Below are positions 18,385-27,336 of a stretch of DNA of 64,000 nucleotides, piece by piece. Under the pieces are notes generated by a model. The model worked only from the letters and a program-made list of their open reading frames with translations. It made no database searches and had not been told where the DNA came from. Numbering within the stretch: the stretch's first letter is position 1; every line of letters starts with the position of its first letter. The translations under genes and the position numbers were made by a program. The DNA is from Pseudoalteromonas sp. CO133X (GTDB taxonomy: Bacteria; Pseudomonadota; Gammaproteobacteria; Enterobacterales; Alteromonadaceae), in contig SGPE01000009.1 in the NCBI GenBank assembly GCA_004208945.1, positions 186,001-250,000 of the forward strand, given 5' to 3'.

Positions 18385-20502
18385 TTGCAATTTATCGCAC
18401 TTACTTCTATCGGAATTGAAAATTTACTTGTTGATGAACTTACCGAACTCGGTGCAGAAGTCTCTAAACAAACCGTGGGCTCTGTACGTTTTGAAGCAGA
18501 TAGTTTATTAGCACAAAAGATCTGTTTATCGAGTCGTTTTGCGACGCGTATCATGATGCTGATAGAAGAAAAAGAAGGTGTTAAGGACAAAGAAAGCCTT
18601 TACAATTTTGCGCGCTTACAACCTTGGCAAGAATGGTTTGGTCCAAAGCAAACATTCGCAGTGGATTTTACAGGTACGAATCACGATCTGAAAAACACGC
18701 AGTTTTCTGGGCTGGTTGTTAAAGATGCCATCGTTGATTATTTTGCAGATCTTTATGAACAACGTCCAAATGTCGATAAATTTAATGCAAACGTAAGAGT
18801 GGTTGCACGGCTGAATCGTCACGGTGTTGCCCTTTATATTGATTATTCAGGCCCGCGTTTATCTGAGCGTGGCTATCGTCAAGATCAAGGTAAAGCACCA
18901 ATCAAAGAACATTTGGCTGCTGCTCTAGTAAAACGAAGTGGTTGGCTTGAGAACGTACAACAACCATTATTTGACCCATGTTGTGGTTCAGGCACTATTT
19001 TGATTGAAGCGGCCAGCATGGCACGCAATGAAGCGCCAGGGTTATTCCGTGAGGGGTTTGCTTTTGAGCGATTACCCAGTTTCCGTTTACAAAAATACAA
19101 AGAATTAAAAGCGGAGTTAACGGCTCAAATTACTGATCCTAAATTGTGGCTTATTGGCCATGATATTGATGGCAGTGTAATCGCAAAGGCGCAAGAAAAT
19201 GCTGAGCGTGCAGACCTTGGCACTATTATTAAGTTTAAGCAAAGTGATGCGACCAAGCTAACATCCGTGGCTAAACTACCAGGCGTGGTGATTTCTAACT
19301 TACCTTATGGTGAACGTTTAGGCTCAATGGCAGAGCTAGTTAACTTACACCGAGGTTTAGGTGTGGGTTTCAAAAAGCACTTTAATCATTGGAAGCTAGC
19401 CTTGCTTGGTACTGACGAAAGCCTATTTAAATTGTTAAAGTTGGTAAAACTTAAACGTTATAAATTTAAAAATGGCCCGTTAGATGTTGTTCTAAATCTC
19501 TATCAACTTGACGATAAACAAGTCGAGTTAAGCAAAGAAGACAAGCCAGCGCTTAATTATGAAGGCTCAACAGCATTTGCAAACCGCTTAAAGAAAAATA
19601 AACAAAACTTAAAGAACTGGTTAAAGCAAAATGAAGTGAGCTGTTATCGTGTTTACGATGCAGATATTCCTGAATATAACGTAGCTGTTGATATTTACGA
19701 TGATTCAGCTGTTATTTTTGAATATGCTGCTCCAAAAGAGATTGATGACAATACAGCACAAAAACGTCTGCAAGATGTAATCAGTCTAACCGCAGAGCAG
19801 TTAGAAGTCGCGCCTGAGAATATCGCTGTTAAAGTGCGTAAAAAACAAAAAGGCGAAGAGCAATATACCAAGGTATCAAAACAAAACCGTACGCAAGTGG
19901 TTGAAGAGTTTGGCGCTAAATTCAAAGTTAACCTATTTGATTATCTAGATACAGGATTGTTTTTAGACCACCGTTTGGCACGACGTTATATTCAGCAAAA
20001 TGCACACGGTAAACGTTTTTTAAACTTGTTTGCGTATACTGGCAGTGCTTCGGTTCACGCAGCTATTGGCGGTGCAAAAGCGATTACTACAGTAGATATG
20101 TCTAAAACCTACTTAAAGTGGGCGCAAGAAAACTTTGACCTCAATGGTATTAGTAATACTCGTTATCGTTTTGAACAAGCCGATTGTTTAAAATGGTTAG
20201 AGCATGCGCAGGGCCAATACGATCTCATCTTTTTAGACCCTCCGACGTTTTCGAATTCAAAACGTATGAAAGATGCATTTGATGTACAGCGCGATCATAT
20301 TAAGTTACTCACATGGGTTAAGAAAATTTTAAGTCCGAATGGCACGTTGATTTTTTCTAACAATAAACGAGGCTTTAACTTGGACGAAGTCGGGCTGATG
20401 GGCTTAGGTTTAAAAGCTGAAAATATTTCAGCGAAAACACTGTCGCCAGACTTTAAGCGTAATAAGCAAATTCATAATAGTTGGCTTATTACCCATGGCT
20501 AA
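18385..20502 (+). CDS. rlmL: 23S rRNA m2G2445 / m7G2069 methyltransferase RlmKL
   Basis: Bifunctional 23S rRNA methyltransferase of 705 residues; the N-terminal half makes m2G2445 and the C-terminal half m7G2069. The start is TTG at 18385, with AAGGG at 18372-18376 eight bases upstream and no usable ATG nearby. Domains in order: N-terminal ferredoxin-like plus THUMP (about 1-155), RlmL methylase (about 160-385) with SAM motif FDPCCGSGTILIEAA and catalytic-site motif SNLPYGERL, then RlmK (about 400-705) with FLNLFAYTGSASVHAA and LIFLDPPTFSNSKRM. The RlmL motif reads N-L-P-Y rather than the commoner N-P-P-Y. The end overlaps the glutaredoxin-like gene by 8 bp. Confidence 0.95.
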   Translation: MQFIALTSIGIENLLVDELTELGAEVSKQTVGSVRFEADSLLAQKICLSSRFATRIMMLIEEKEGVKDKESLYNFARLQPWQEWFGPKQTFAVDFTGTNHDLKNTQFSGLVVKDAIVDYFADLYEQRPNVDKFNANVRVVARLNRHGVALYIDYSGPRLSERGYRQDQGKAPIKEHLAAALVKRSGWLENVQQPLFDPCCGSGTILIEAASMARNEAPGLFREGFAFERLPSFRLQKYKELKAELTAQITDPKLWLIGHDIDGSVIAKAQENAERADLGTIIKFKQSDATKLTSVAKLPGVVISNLPYGERLGSMAELVNLHRGLGVGFKKHFNHWKLALLGTDESLFKLLKLVKLKRYKFKNGPLDVVLNLYQLDDKQVELSKEDKPALNYEGSTAFANRLKKNKQNLKNWLKQNEVSCYRVYDADIPEYNVAVDIYDDSAVIFEYAAPKEIDDNTAQKRLQDVISLTAEQLEVAPENIAVKVRKKQKGEEQYTKVSKQNRTQVVEEFGAKFKVNLFDYLDTGLFLDHRLARRYIQQNAHGKRFLNLFAYTGSASVHAAIGGAKAITTVDMSKTYLKWAQENFDLNGISNTRYRFEQADCLKWLEHAQGQYDLIFLDPPTFSNSKRMKDAFDVQRDHIKLLTWVKKILSPNGTLIFSNNKRGFNLDEVGLMGLGLKAENISAKTLSPDFKRNKQIHNSWLITHG

Positions 20503-20728
20503 TTTTACTTTGTATCACACCGATGGTTGTCATTTGTGTGAGATGGCAGATGAGTTATTAAGTGCTGCAAATATACCGTTTGCAGCAAAAGACATTATGG
20601 ATAATGAACAATTAATTGAGCTTTATCAAACAAGTATTCCGGTTGTTGAAAGCAGCCAAGGTAATAAATTATTTTGGCCTTTTGATACTGTCGCATTGGC
20701 GCAGTTTATTGCTGATAACAAAGAATAA
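20495..20728 (+). CDS. Glutaredoxin-like protein (DUF836 type)
   Basis: Small protein of 77 residues with a thioredoxin-like fold of glutaredoxin type: strand LYHTDGCHLCEMADELL carrying a CHLC redox motif, then the cis-proline segment SIPVVES. Probably a cytoplasmic thiol protein; the substrate is unknown. It overlaps rlmKL by 8 bp and precedes uup by 14 bp, so the three are likely co-transcribed. In enterobacteria rlmL and uup are adjacent; this small gene is an insertion into that pair. Confidence 0.85.
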   Translation: MANFTLYHTDGCHLCEMADELLSAANIPFAAKDIMDNEQLIELYQTSIPVVESSQGNKLFWPFDTVALAQFIADNKE

Positions 20729-20742
20729 GAGTAGTAATCACG

Positions 20743-22653
20743 ATGGATTTAATCAGAATAGCCAAGGCACAACTTGCTTATGGTACACACCCGCTGCTTG
20801 ATGATGCTGATGCAGTCATTGAGTCGGGTGAACGTGTTTGTATTGTTGGTAGAAATGGCGCGGGTAAGTCGACCTTACTGAAAGTGCTCGATGGCCAAGT
20901 AACATTAGATGATGGTGAAATAAACCAATTAGGCGGTATCCGTATTTCGCGTTTAGAGCAAGATCCACCTAAAGGAGCCGAAGGGACGGTTTTTGATTAT
21001 GTTGCTCAAGGCATGCCTGATATAGCGAACTTACTGATTGAATATCACCAAGTTAGTAATCAAATGCAGACAGATTATAACGATAAACTGCTGAATAAAT
21101 TAGAGCGTTTATCTAATCAGCTAGAAACGGTTGATGGTTGGCGGTTTGATACGCGCATTCAACTGGTTTTATCTCGCTTAGAATTAAGCCCAGAAGCAAA
21201 GCTGGAATCGCTATCTGGCGGTTGGTTGCGTAAGGTCGCTCTAGCCAGAGCACTTGTCAGTGAGCCTGATTTACTCCTTCTTGATGAGCCGACTAACCAC
21301 TTAGATATGAGTAGTGTTATTTGGCTTGAGCAATTCTTAAAAGAGTTTAAAGGCGGTATCGTTTTTATTTCTCATGACCGTGCTTTTATTCGTGCTGTTG
21401 CAACCCGTATTCTTGATTTAGACCGCGGTAAGCTCGTTTCATACCCTGGTAACTATGCCGCTTACCTTGAGCAAAAAGCGCATGATTTAAAAGTTGAAGA
21501 AACACAAAATGCGTTATTTGATAAACGTCTAGCAGAGGAAGAAGCGTGGATACGCCAAGGGATCAAAGCACGAAGAACCCGCAACGAGGGACGAGTTCGT
21601 GCACTTAAAGCCCTACGTAAAGAGCGCAAACAGCGTGTTGATCAAGTTGGTAAAACAGATTTCAATATAGAAACGGCCGATCGCTCAGGAAAACTGGTAT
21701 TTGAGGCAAAACATATTGCCCATGCATTTAAGGATAAAGTGATTGCGAAAGATTTCTCGACACTTGTTATGCGTGGCGACCGTATTGGCCTTGTCGGTCC
21801 GAATGGTATTGGCAAAACCACTTTACTAAAAATCTTATTTGGTGATTTAGCACCTGATAGTGGCAGTGTGAAGCAAGGCGTAAACCTCGAGTTTGCGTAT
21901 TTTGATCAGTACCGTCAAAAACTTGATGAAGAAGCAACCGTGCAAGATAATGTTGCTGAAGGCAAACAAGAGGTGATGATGGGCGGGCGCTCTCGTCATG
22001 TATTAGGTTACCTTCAGGACTTTCTATTTCCACCGGCAAGAGCGCGTACGCCTGTTAAAGCGCTTTCAGGTGGTGAGAAAAATCGTTTGTTGTTAGCGAA
22101 GTTATTTTTAAAACCGTCTAATATTCTGGTACTTGATGAACCAACCAATGATTTAGACATTGAAACCCTAGAATTACTTGAAGATATTATTAATCAATAT
22201 CAGGGCACGGTATTAATTGTTAGCCATGACCGTGAGTTTATCGATAATACCTGTAGTTCTGTGTGGGCATTTGAAGGCCAAGGAAAAATTACAGATATCG
22301 TAGGAGGCTATAGTGATTACGAGGCCTACGCTGCTTATTTAGCAGAACAAGAAAAGCAACTACAGCAGATAAAACAGGAAAAGCCTGAAACGAGTAGTCA
22401 GCAAGAAAAACCACAAAAGAAAAGTAATAAACTCTCTTACAAATTAAAACTTGAATTAGAAGAATTACCCAGTAAAGTGGAGCAACTAGAAAAAGCACTC
22501 GATGCTCAGCAAATTGTCGTTAATGACCCTGACTTTTTTAAGCAAGACGCTGCAATTACAACAGACGCATTGAACCAATTAGCCCAGTTAGAGTCTGAGC
22601 TTGAAGCCGCATTTGAGCGCTGGGAAGAACTCGAAGATTTAAAGAATCAGTAG
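20743..22653 (+). CDS. uup: ABC-F ATPase Uup
   Basis: Soluble ABC-F protein of 636 residues with two ATPase domains and no membrane part. Domain 1 (about 1-250) has Walker A GRNGAGKST, signature LSGGWLRK and Walker B LLLLDEPTNHLD; the linker (about 250-310) is charged; domain 2 (about 320-535) has GPNGIGKTT, LSGGEKNR and ILVLDEPTNDLD. The C-terminal part (about 555-636) is a Lys/Glu-rich coiled coil, the DNA-binding domain that marks Uup within ABC-F. Uup affects transposon excision, replication and ribosome function. Placement beside rlmKL agrees with the enterobacterial order. Confidence 0.94.
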   Translation: MDLIRIAKAQLAYGTHPLLDDADAVIESGERVCIVGRNGAGKSTLLKVLDGQVTLDDGEINQLGGIRISRLEQDPPKGAEGTVFDYVAQGMPDIANLLIEYHQVSNQMQTDYNDKLLNKLERLSNQLETVDGWRFDTRIQLVLSRLELSPEAKLESLSGGWLRKVALARALVSEPDLLLLDEPTNHLDMSSVIWLEQFLKEFKGGIVFISHDRAFIRAVATRILDLDRGKLVSYPGNYAAYLEQKAHDLKVEETQNALFDKRLAEEEAWIRQGIKARRTRNEGRVRALKALRKERKQRVDQVGKTDFNIETADRSGKLVFEAKHIAHAFKDKVIAKDFSTLVMRGDRIGLVGPNGIGKTTLLKILFGDLAPDSGSVKQGVNLEFAYFDQYRQKLDEEATVQDNVAEGKQEVMMGGRSRHVLGYLQDFLFPPARARTPVKALSGGEKNRLLLAKLFLKPSNILVLDEPTNDLDIETLELLEDIINQYQGTVLIVSHDREFIDNTCSSVWAFEGQGKITDIVGGYSDYEAYAAYLAEQEKQLQQIKQEKPETSSQQEKPQKKSNKLSYKLKLELEELPSKVEQLEKALDAQQIVVNDPDFFKQDAAITTDALNQLAQLESELEAAFERWEELEDLKNQ

Positions 22654-22664
22654 TAAGGATTAAA

Positions 22665-24404
22665 ATGAAATATAAATTACTCGCTGCCAGTATATTAGCG
22701 ACTCTTAGCACCTCAGCAATGAGCGCAACTTATCAATTGACTGAGCTAGGTCGATTAGACGGTGCAAAACACAACTATGTTACCGATGTTAGTGAAAACG
22801 GTCATATTATTGGTTTAGCGAATGGTATTTATCGACTACCTATTGATATCTCTTATATCGATTTTGAAGATAGCGCGATTAGAAATGCATACGATGCAGC
22901 CAAAGCTAGCTATGAACTTATCGACAAAGAGATCACATTTACACTCGATGATATTGAAAATAACGATGCTGTAAATACCAATGCAGACGCACATGCGTTT
23001 ATGATCTCTTTTGTAACAAATACTCAATCTGGTCGTTTAACTAATTCAGAGTATCAAAAGATATCAAGTGCGCTTACTACGGTATACACACCTGAAGGCT
23101 CTTCAGAGCAAGTTCTTTTTGATGAACAGTCACTTGATTATGACGGCTTGACTCGCTCAACGTCTAATTTATTAAACGCAGTCACCGATGATGGTGTAAT
23201 GGTTGGTTGGGGCAGTGCGCCTTACGAAAAAACAGCCTTTACGCAAACGGATGAAGACGAAGAAGAAACGCATTTTTTACGTGAGTTTATCAGCCGTGGT
23301 ATTGTAATAAGCCCTGACGGTGTAAAGGTGCCATTAGTACCTGAGTTTAATGAGTATGGTGGTACAAGTATCGCGACTGATATCGTGCAAAGCAATAATG
23401 GTTACGTTGTAGTTGGTAGCGTATCGACAGGCATACCTGTTGACCGCCAAGAAGACATTGACGATAACTGTGACGGTGAAGATGAACCAGTATCGGACTG
23501 TATTGAAAGTTTAGATAGAAACATATCAACAGGCTTATTTGATAAACGTGCAGTTAAATGGACACTTGATAATAGCTTGAACATTACTAACACTGAGGTT
23601 TTTGGCTTAGCAATTACACCTGAAGATGACGAAGATTTTGCCTTTAGAAGTAATGCCTTAGCTGTAAATGAAAATGGTCTGATTGCCGGCACATCCGATG
23701 TACGTTACGACGATAGACGTTATTCGATGCCTGTTTATTTTGAGAATGGCGAAGTAAAACAATTTATTAACCAAGATGATGACTGGGTTGGCGGTAAAGC
23801 GCTCGCAATTAATAATGATAATATCATTGTTGGCTATGCCAATAAGCGTATAGAAAATAGAACTCGTACTAAGTTCTTTTATTTCGATAAGAATAGTAAT
23901 AGCGTTGTTTTTCCGACAGACTTTTTCACAAGCTCTAGTTCTTTAGCAAACGACATTAACGACAACGGTGTGATTGTTGGTGAAGGTGAAACTGATATTT
24001 TCAATTCAACAAGTCGTCGTCGAGAAGGCTTTATGTACACAATTGGTGAAGACAAAATTGTTAACATAAATAGCTTACTACCTTGTTACGAAGCTGATGG
24101 CGAGACCCGTTTTAAGTATACCGTTGCTGAGGCGAAAGCAATTAACAACAACAATGAGATTTTTGGTGTTGCAACTAAAACGGTTGAGAAGACAGACTCA
24201 TTTGGTAATGTTGTGTTAGACGTTGACGGTAATATTGAATATGAAAGTGTTGCTGTTGCCGTTAAATTAACACCTACCAGCGGTAGTGTTGAAGAATGCC
24301 CTGCGCAAGAGATTGAAGAATACGAGCGTCAATCATCAAGCTTCCCTTGGTACACTTTATTATTACTGCCCCTTGCTGCAGCACGTCGCGTGTTCAGAAA
24401 ATAA
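22665..24404 (+). CDS. DUF3466 family secreted protein with HAF-like repeats
   Basis: Exported protein of 579 residues, probably DUF3466, function unknown. A signal peptide is clear (MKYKLLAASILATLSTSAMSA). The mature part has at least six repeats of the HAF type, roughly A-x-x-x-N-x-x-G-x-I-x-G: DVSENGHIIGLA, NAVTDDGVMVGWG, ALAVNENGLIAGTS, ALAINNDNIIVGYA, DINDNGVIVGEG and AKAINNNNEIFGVA, interspersed with very acidic loops. The C-terminus FPWYTLLLLPLAAARRVFRK is a hydrophobic segment followed by basic residues, like the anchor of CTERM sorting signals, though no Gly-Gly motif precedes it. Starts 11 bp after uup; a strong dyad and a terminator follow. Confidence 0.75.
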   Translation: MKYKLLAASILATLSTSAMSATYQLTELGRLDGAKHNYVTDVSENGHIIGLANGIYRLPIDISYIDFEDSAIRNAYDAAKASYELIDKEITFTLDDIENNDAVNTNADAHAFMISFVTNTQSGRLTNSEYQKISSALTTVYTPEGSSEQVLFDEQSLDYDGLTRSTSNLLNAVTDDGVMVGWGSAPYEKTAFTQTDEDEEETHFLREFISRGIVISPDGVKVPLVPEFNEYGGTSIATDIVQSNNGYVVVGSVSTGIPVDRQEDIDDNCDGEDEPVSDCIESLDRNISTGLFDKRAVKWTLDNSLNITNTEVFGLAITPEDDEDFAFRSNALAVNENGLIAGTSDVRYDDRRYSMPVYFENGEVKQFINQDDDWVGGKALAINNDNIIVGYANKRIENRTRTKFFYFDKNSNSVVFPTDFFTSSSSLANDINDNGVIVGEGETDIFNSTSRRREGFMYTIGEDKIVNINSLLPCYEADGETRFKYTVAEAKAINNNNEIFGVATKTVEKTDSFGNVVLDVDGNIEYESVAVAVKLTPTSGSVEECPAQEIEEYERQSSSFPWYTLLLLPLAAARRVFRK

Positions 24405-24410
24405 TAATCT

Positions 24411-24448
24411 GATACCAACATGCGATAATATTTAAGCATGTTGGTATC
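24411..24448. repeat. Perfect 13 bp inverted repeat after the DUF3466 gene
   Basis: GATACCAACATGC (24411-24423) and GCATGTTGGTATC (24436-24448) are perfect arms around a 12-base AT-rich loop. No T-run follows, and a separate intrinsic terminator lies just downstream, so its job is not simple termination. Confidence 0.7.
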
Positions 24449-24463
24449 AAATGAGTGACCATT

Positions 24464-24490
24464 AAAAACCCAGCTTGCGCTGGGTTTTTT
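24464..24490. terminator. Bidirectional intrinsic terminator
   Basis: AAAAACCCAGC (24464-24474) and GCTGGGTTTTTT (24479-24490) with loop TTGC. It serves both the DUF3466 gene (plus) and the convergent DUF2062 gene (minus). Confidence 0.9.
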
Positions 24491-24520
24491 GTCTATACAT
24501 CTGTTGTTGATTTGGGTACT

Positions 24521-25027
24521 TTATTTATGGCGATGTAGCCAAGCTTTGCGCACCGAGCGTTTCCACAGCATATCGATTCCAAAATAACCAATAATAGCTG
24601 CAGCTGTGGCGCAGATGAGTGAACCTACAAGAAATGCCGGTCCAATTGTTGTCAGGCTGTCTAAAAACCATTGCCAGCTAGGTTCAAACTGAAAATGTTG
24701 TGGTGGTTGCGCAAGTGCAATAGTGCCAACGATATACGAGCAATAAAAAATAGGTGGCATAGTCAGCGGGTTTGTTATCCAAACCGTCGCAACCGAGATA
24801 GGTAAATTAACGCGTAAAGGGATAGCAAGTGCGGCAGCTAAAACCATTTGAAAAGGAACGGGGATGAAAGCAAAAAACAAACCGACTGCAAATGCTCCAC
24901 GGGCTGAGCGTCGATTAAGATGCCATAAATTTGCATCATGCAACAAACGACCAAAAATTCTTAAATATTTATGATCTCTTACCTTGTTATGATCGGGTAA
25001 AAACCGTTGGATCGTTTTTTTAGCCAT
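24521..25027 (-). CDS. DUF2062 family membrane protein
   Basis: Small inner-membrane protein of 168 residues, DUF2062 family, function unknown. After a basic N-terminal part (MAKKTIQRFLPDHNK...) come three or so hydrophobic segments: AVGLFFAFIPVPFQMVLAAA, the middle PISVATVWITNPLTMPPIFY, and a last one near GPAFLVGSLICATAAAIIGY. The A-x-G-x-F-x-F-x-P-x-P-x-Q and NPLTMPPIFY stretches are typical of the family. Divergent from comEC, with 21 bp of overlap of the two 5' ends. Confidence 0.87.
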   Translation of the reverse strand: MAKKTIQRFLPDHNKVRDHKYLRIFGRLLHDANLWHLNRRSARGAFAVGLFFAFIPVPFQMVLAAALAIPLRVNLPISVATVWITNPLTMPPIFYCSYIVGTIALAQPPQHFQFEPSWQWFLDSLTTIGPAFLVGSLICATAAAIIGYFGIDMLWKRSVRKAWLHRHK

Positions 25028-27277
25028 TTAAAGCAACCATTTACATCTATTTGGTTATGCAGTGGGTTTATATTCGGTTGTTTTATAACCGTTTATACTT
25101 TGCACACTGCGGCGTTTTATATACTCAGTTTTGCTATTGTTTTAGCTGGTGCCTATTTTAAGCCTTTTTCGTCAGTTTTGTTAGGATTTATTTGCGCTAT
25201 TTTGGTTGTACTTCTTAACTACCACTATTTTTATAGTCTTCCTTACAAGGACTTGAAAAGAAATGAGGTCGTAGATGCAAAAATTGAAATCGTATCCATT
25301 CACTCAAGCCAATCTCCATTTTACGTAAAAGCGAAGATTATTGATTTATCAGAACAGGATAAAAACTTCAAAGCGACGCCTTTTGCTATGTTGAGTGTCA
25401 TTAGTGACAATGAGCTTTACGTAGGGGATGTGTTAACCAGCAAATTAAAGCTAAAGCCATTTAGGAGTGTAAAGAACTTTGATGTTTTTGATGCAGAGCG
25501 CTTTGCACTGTCTGAACGTGTATTATATGAGGGCCGCTCTGTAGGTCAGAGCGTGCGAGTCTCAGCTCAGAAAAAATCCAATACCCGTGAGTCATACCGT
25601 GGTTTTATATTTTCTATCACAGACAATATGAAGATGCAGTGGCTGTATTATGCATTATTGACCGGTGACAGAAGTAAAATCAAAGACGCTGATAAAGTTC
25701 ACTTAAAAGAACTTGGTTTAAGTCACTTACTGGCTATTTCCGGTTTACACATTGGTCTAATATTCGCGATTGGTTTTTATACCAGTAAGTTATTGTTTGG
25801 TCTATTTTCTGTAAAGCATAATCAACAAAATAACCTTAATAAGTTATTTGTAGTTATTGGGTTATTGCTTGCATTTTTTTATGTCTACCTTAGTGGTTTT
25901 ATTGTCTCTGCAACGCGAGCACTGTTGATGCTAGCTTGCTATTTAATAATTTATAGCTTTGCAAAGCAGCCTCTAAGGTGGCGAGCCATTCTGTATGCTT
26001 TAACTATTTTATTATTTTTTGATCCTTTTTCTTTATTAAATCCAGGACTCTACTTTAGTTTTATTGCAGTAATAATTATTTTTTTAACATTGAACTACCG
26101 CTCTTACCCAAAGTTCAAGCTAGCAAGGGGGGTGGTACAGTTAGTCATAATTCAATGTGGTTTGTTCTTAGGGTTGTTACCGATCACGCTTTATTATTTT
26201 GCTGGGATTAGCGTCATTGGTTTGGTCATAAACCTTATTGCGGTGCCGTTACTAGGCATAATATTAATGCCACTATTAGTAGCATACTGCTTTTTATCAA
26301 TACTGGTTGATTTGGGCTTTTTATGGCAATTTTTTGATGCATTTTTGTATCAAGGCTACCAATATCTAACCTCAATACCTTCAGATTGGCGATGGCTAAA
26401 CTTTTATTTACCCAGTTTTAATTTACTCTTATTGTTCTATGTCATTTTACTAATACTCTTTTTCTCACCTTATAAGCGACTGGTTTTTCTTCCATTAACG
26501 TTAGCACTGATTGATTGGCATTTAACACCAAAAGGTGAATTTAAGTTAGATGTGTTTGATGTTGGTCATGGGCTTATGATTATGGTTAGTGCAAATCAAA
26601 AAGCACTTATCTACGATTTAGGGCCGCGCTACTTTGGACGGTTTGATTACATAAACTCAGTACTGCGTCCTTATATTTTACGTCATAATATTGAGGTTAT
26701 AGCAACGGTTGTTAGCCATCAAGATAATGATCATGCAGGAGGTCTTGAAAGTTGGCAAGCTGCTGGTTTTGGTAAAACGCTTAGTACATTTCATCCAAAT
26801 GGCCTTGATCAGGCCTGTGAAAATGTGTTTTTTCAGATTGAAAATCTAAGTGTTAGAACTATCAATCATTCCACGTTGTCGACCAACAAAAATGATCAGT
26901 CCTGTATAGTCATGGTGGAGAGTAAAAATCATCAATTATTATTAACTGGCGATATTTCTAAATTGGTAGAGCAAGCATTAGTTGATAGTAATGTGCGTAT
27001 ACAAAGCACTGTTTTGGTAAGTCCACATCATGGTAGTAATACGTCTTCAAGTTCTGAGTTTATAGAGCGAGTCGCGCCTGATATTGTGATTCACTCTGCT
27101 GCTTATCAAGGGCAGTGGAATTTTCCTCATCCAGAGGTTGTAAAGCGTTATCAGCAGCACCATATACCTCAATTTACAACGGCCAACTTAGGTCATATAC
27201 GAATCACCTTTTATCAAAATGATTACCAGCTAGAATTTGCTCGTAAGTCACAAAGTTATTGGTTCGAAGAAGATTGA
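25007..27277 (+). CDS. comEC: DNA internalization channel ComEC/Rec2
   Basis: Polytopic inner-membrane protein of 756 residues, the predicted channel through which single-stranded DNA enters the cytoplasm in natural transformation. N-terminal helices and an OB-like domain (about 1-190) are followed by the competence domain (about 200-480) with SHLLAISGLHIGLIFAIG, typical of the family, and a C-terminal metallo-beta-lactamase-like domain (about 505-750) with SHQDNDHAGGLE, LLTGDI and SPHHGSNTSSS. The metal-binding motif is intact. The start is a TTG at 25007 that lies inside the divergent DUF2062 gene; no in-frame ATG is found near, so this start is the best choice but not certain. msbA follows, as in many gammaproteobacteria. 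Confidence 0.92.
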   Translation: MDRFFSHLKQPFTSIWLCSGFIFGCFITVYTLHTAAFYILSFAIVLAGAYFKPFSSVLLGFICAILVVLLNYHYFYSLPYKDLKRNEVVDAKIEIVSIHSSQSPFYVKAKIIDLSEQDKNFKATPFAMLSVISDNELYVGDVLTSKLKLKPFRSVKNFDVFDAERFALSERVLYEGRSVGQSVRVSAQKKSNTRESYRGFIFSITDNMKMQWLYYALLTGDRSKIKDADKVHLKELGLSHLLAISGLHIGLIFAIGFYTSKLLFGLFSVKHNQQNNLNKLFVVIGLLLAFFYVYLSGFIVSATRALLMLACYLIIYSFAKQPLRWRAILYALTILLFFDPFSLLNPGLYFSFIAVIIIFLTLNYRSYPKFKLARGVVQLVIIQCGLFLGLLPITLYYFAGISVIGLVINLIAVPLLGIILMPLLVAYCFLSILVDLGFLWQFFDAFLYQGYQYLTSIPSDWRWLNFYLPSFNLLLLFYVILLILFFSPYKRLVFLPLTLALIDWHLTPKGEFKLDVFDVGHGLMIMVSANQKALIYDLGPRYFGRFDYINSVLRPYILRHNIEVIATVVSHQDNDHAGGLESWQAAGFGKTLSTFHPNGLDQACENVFFQIENLSVRTINHSTLSTNKNDQSCIVMVESKNHQLLLTGDISKLVEQALVDSNVRIQSTVLVSPHHGSNTSSSSEFIERVAPDIVIHSAAYQGQWNFPHPEVVKRYQQHHIPQFTTANLGHIRITFYQNDYQLEFARKSQSYWFEED

Positions 27278-27336
27278 CGTTTTGTTTTTACCCCCATAAG
27301 GCTACAATAGTCGAAGTCTATGAATAAGAGAGTGTT

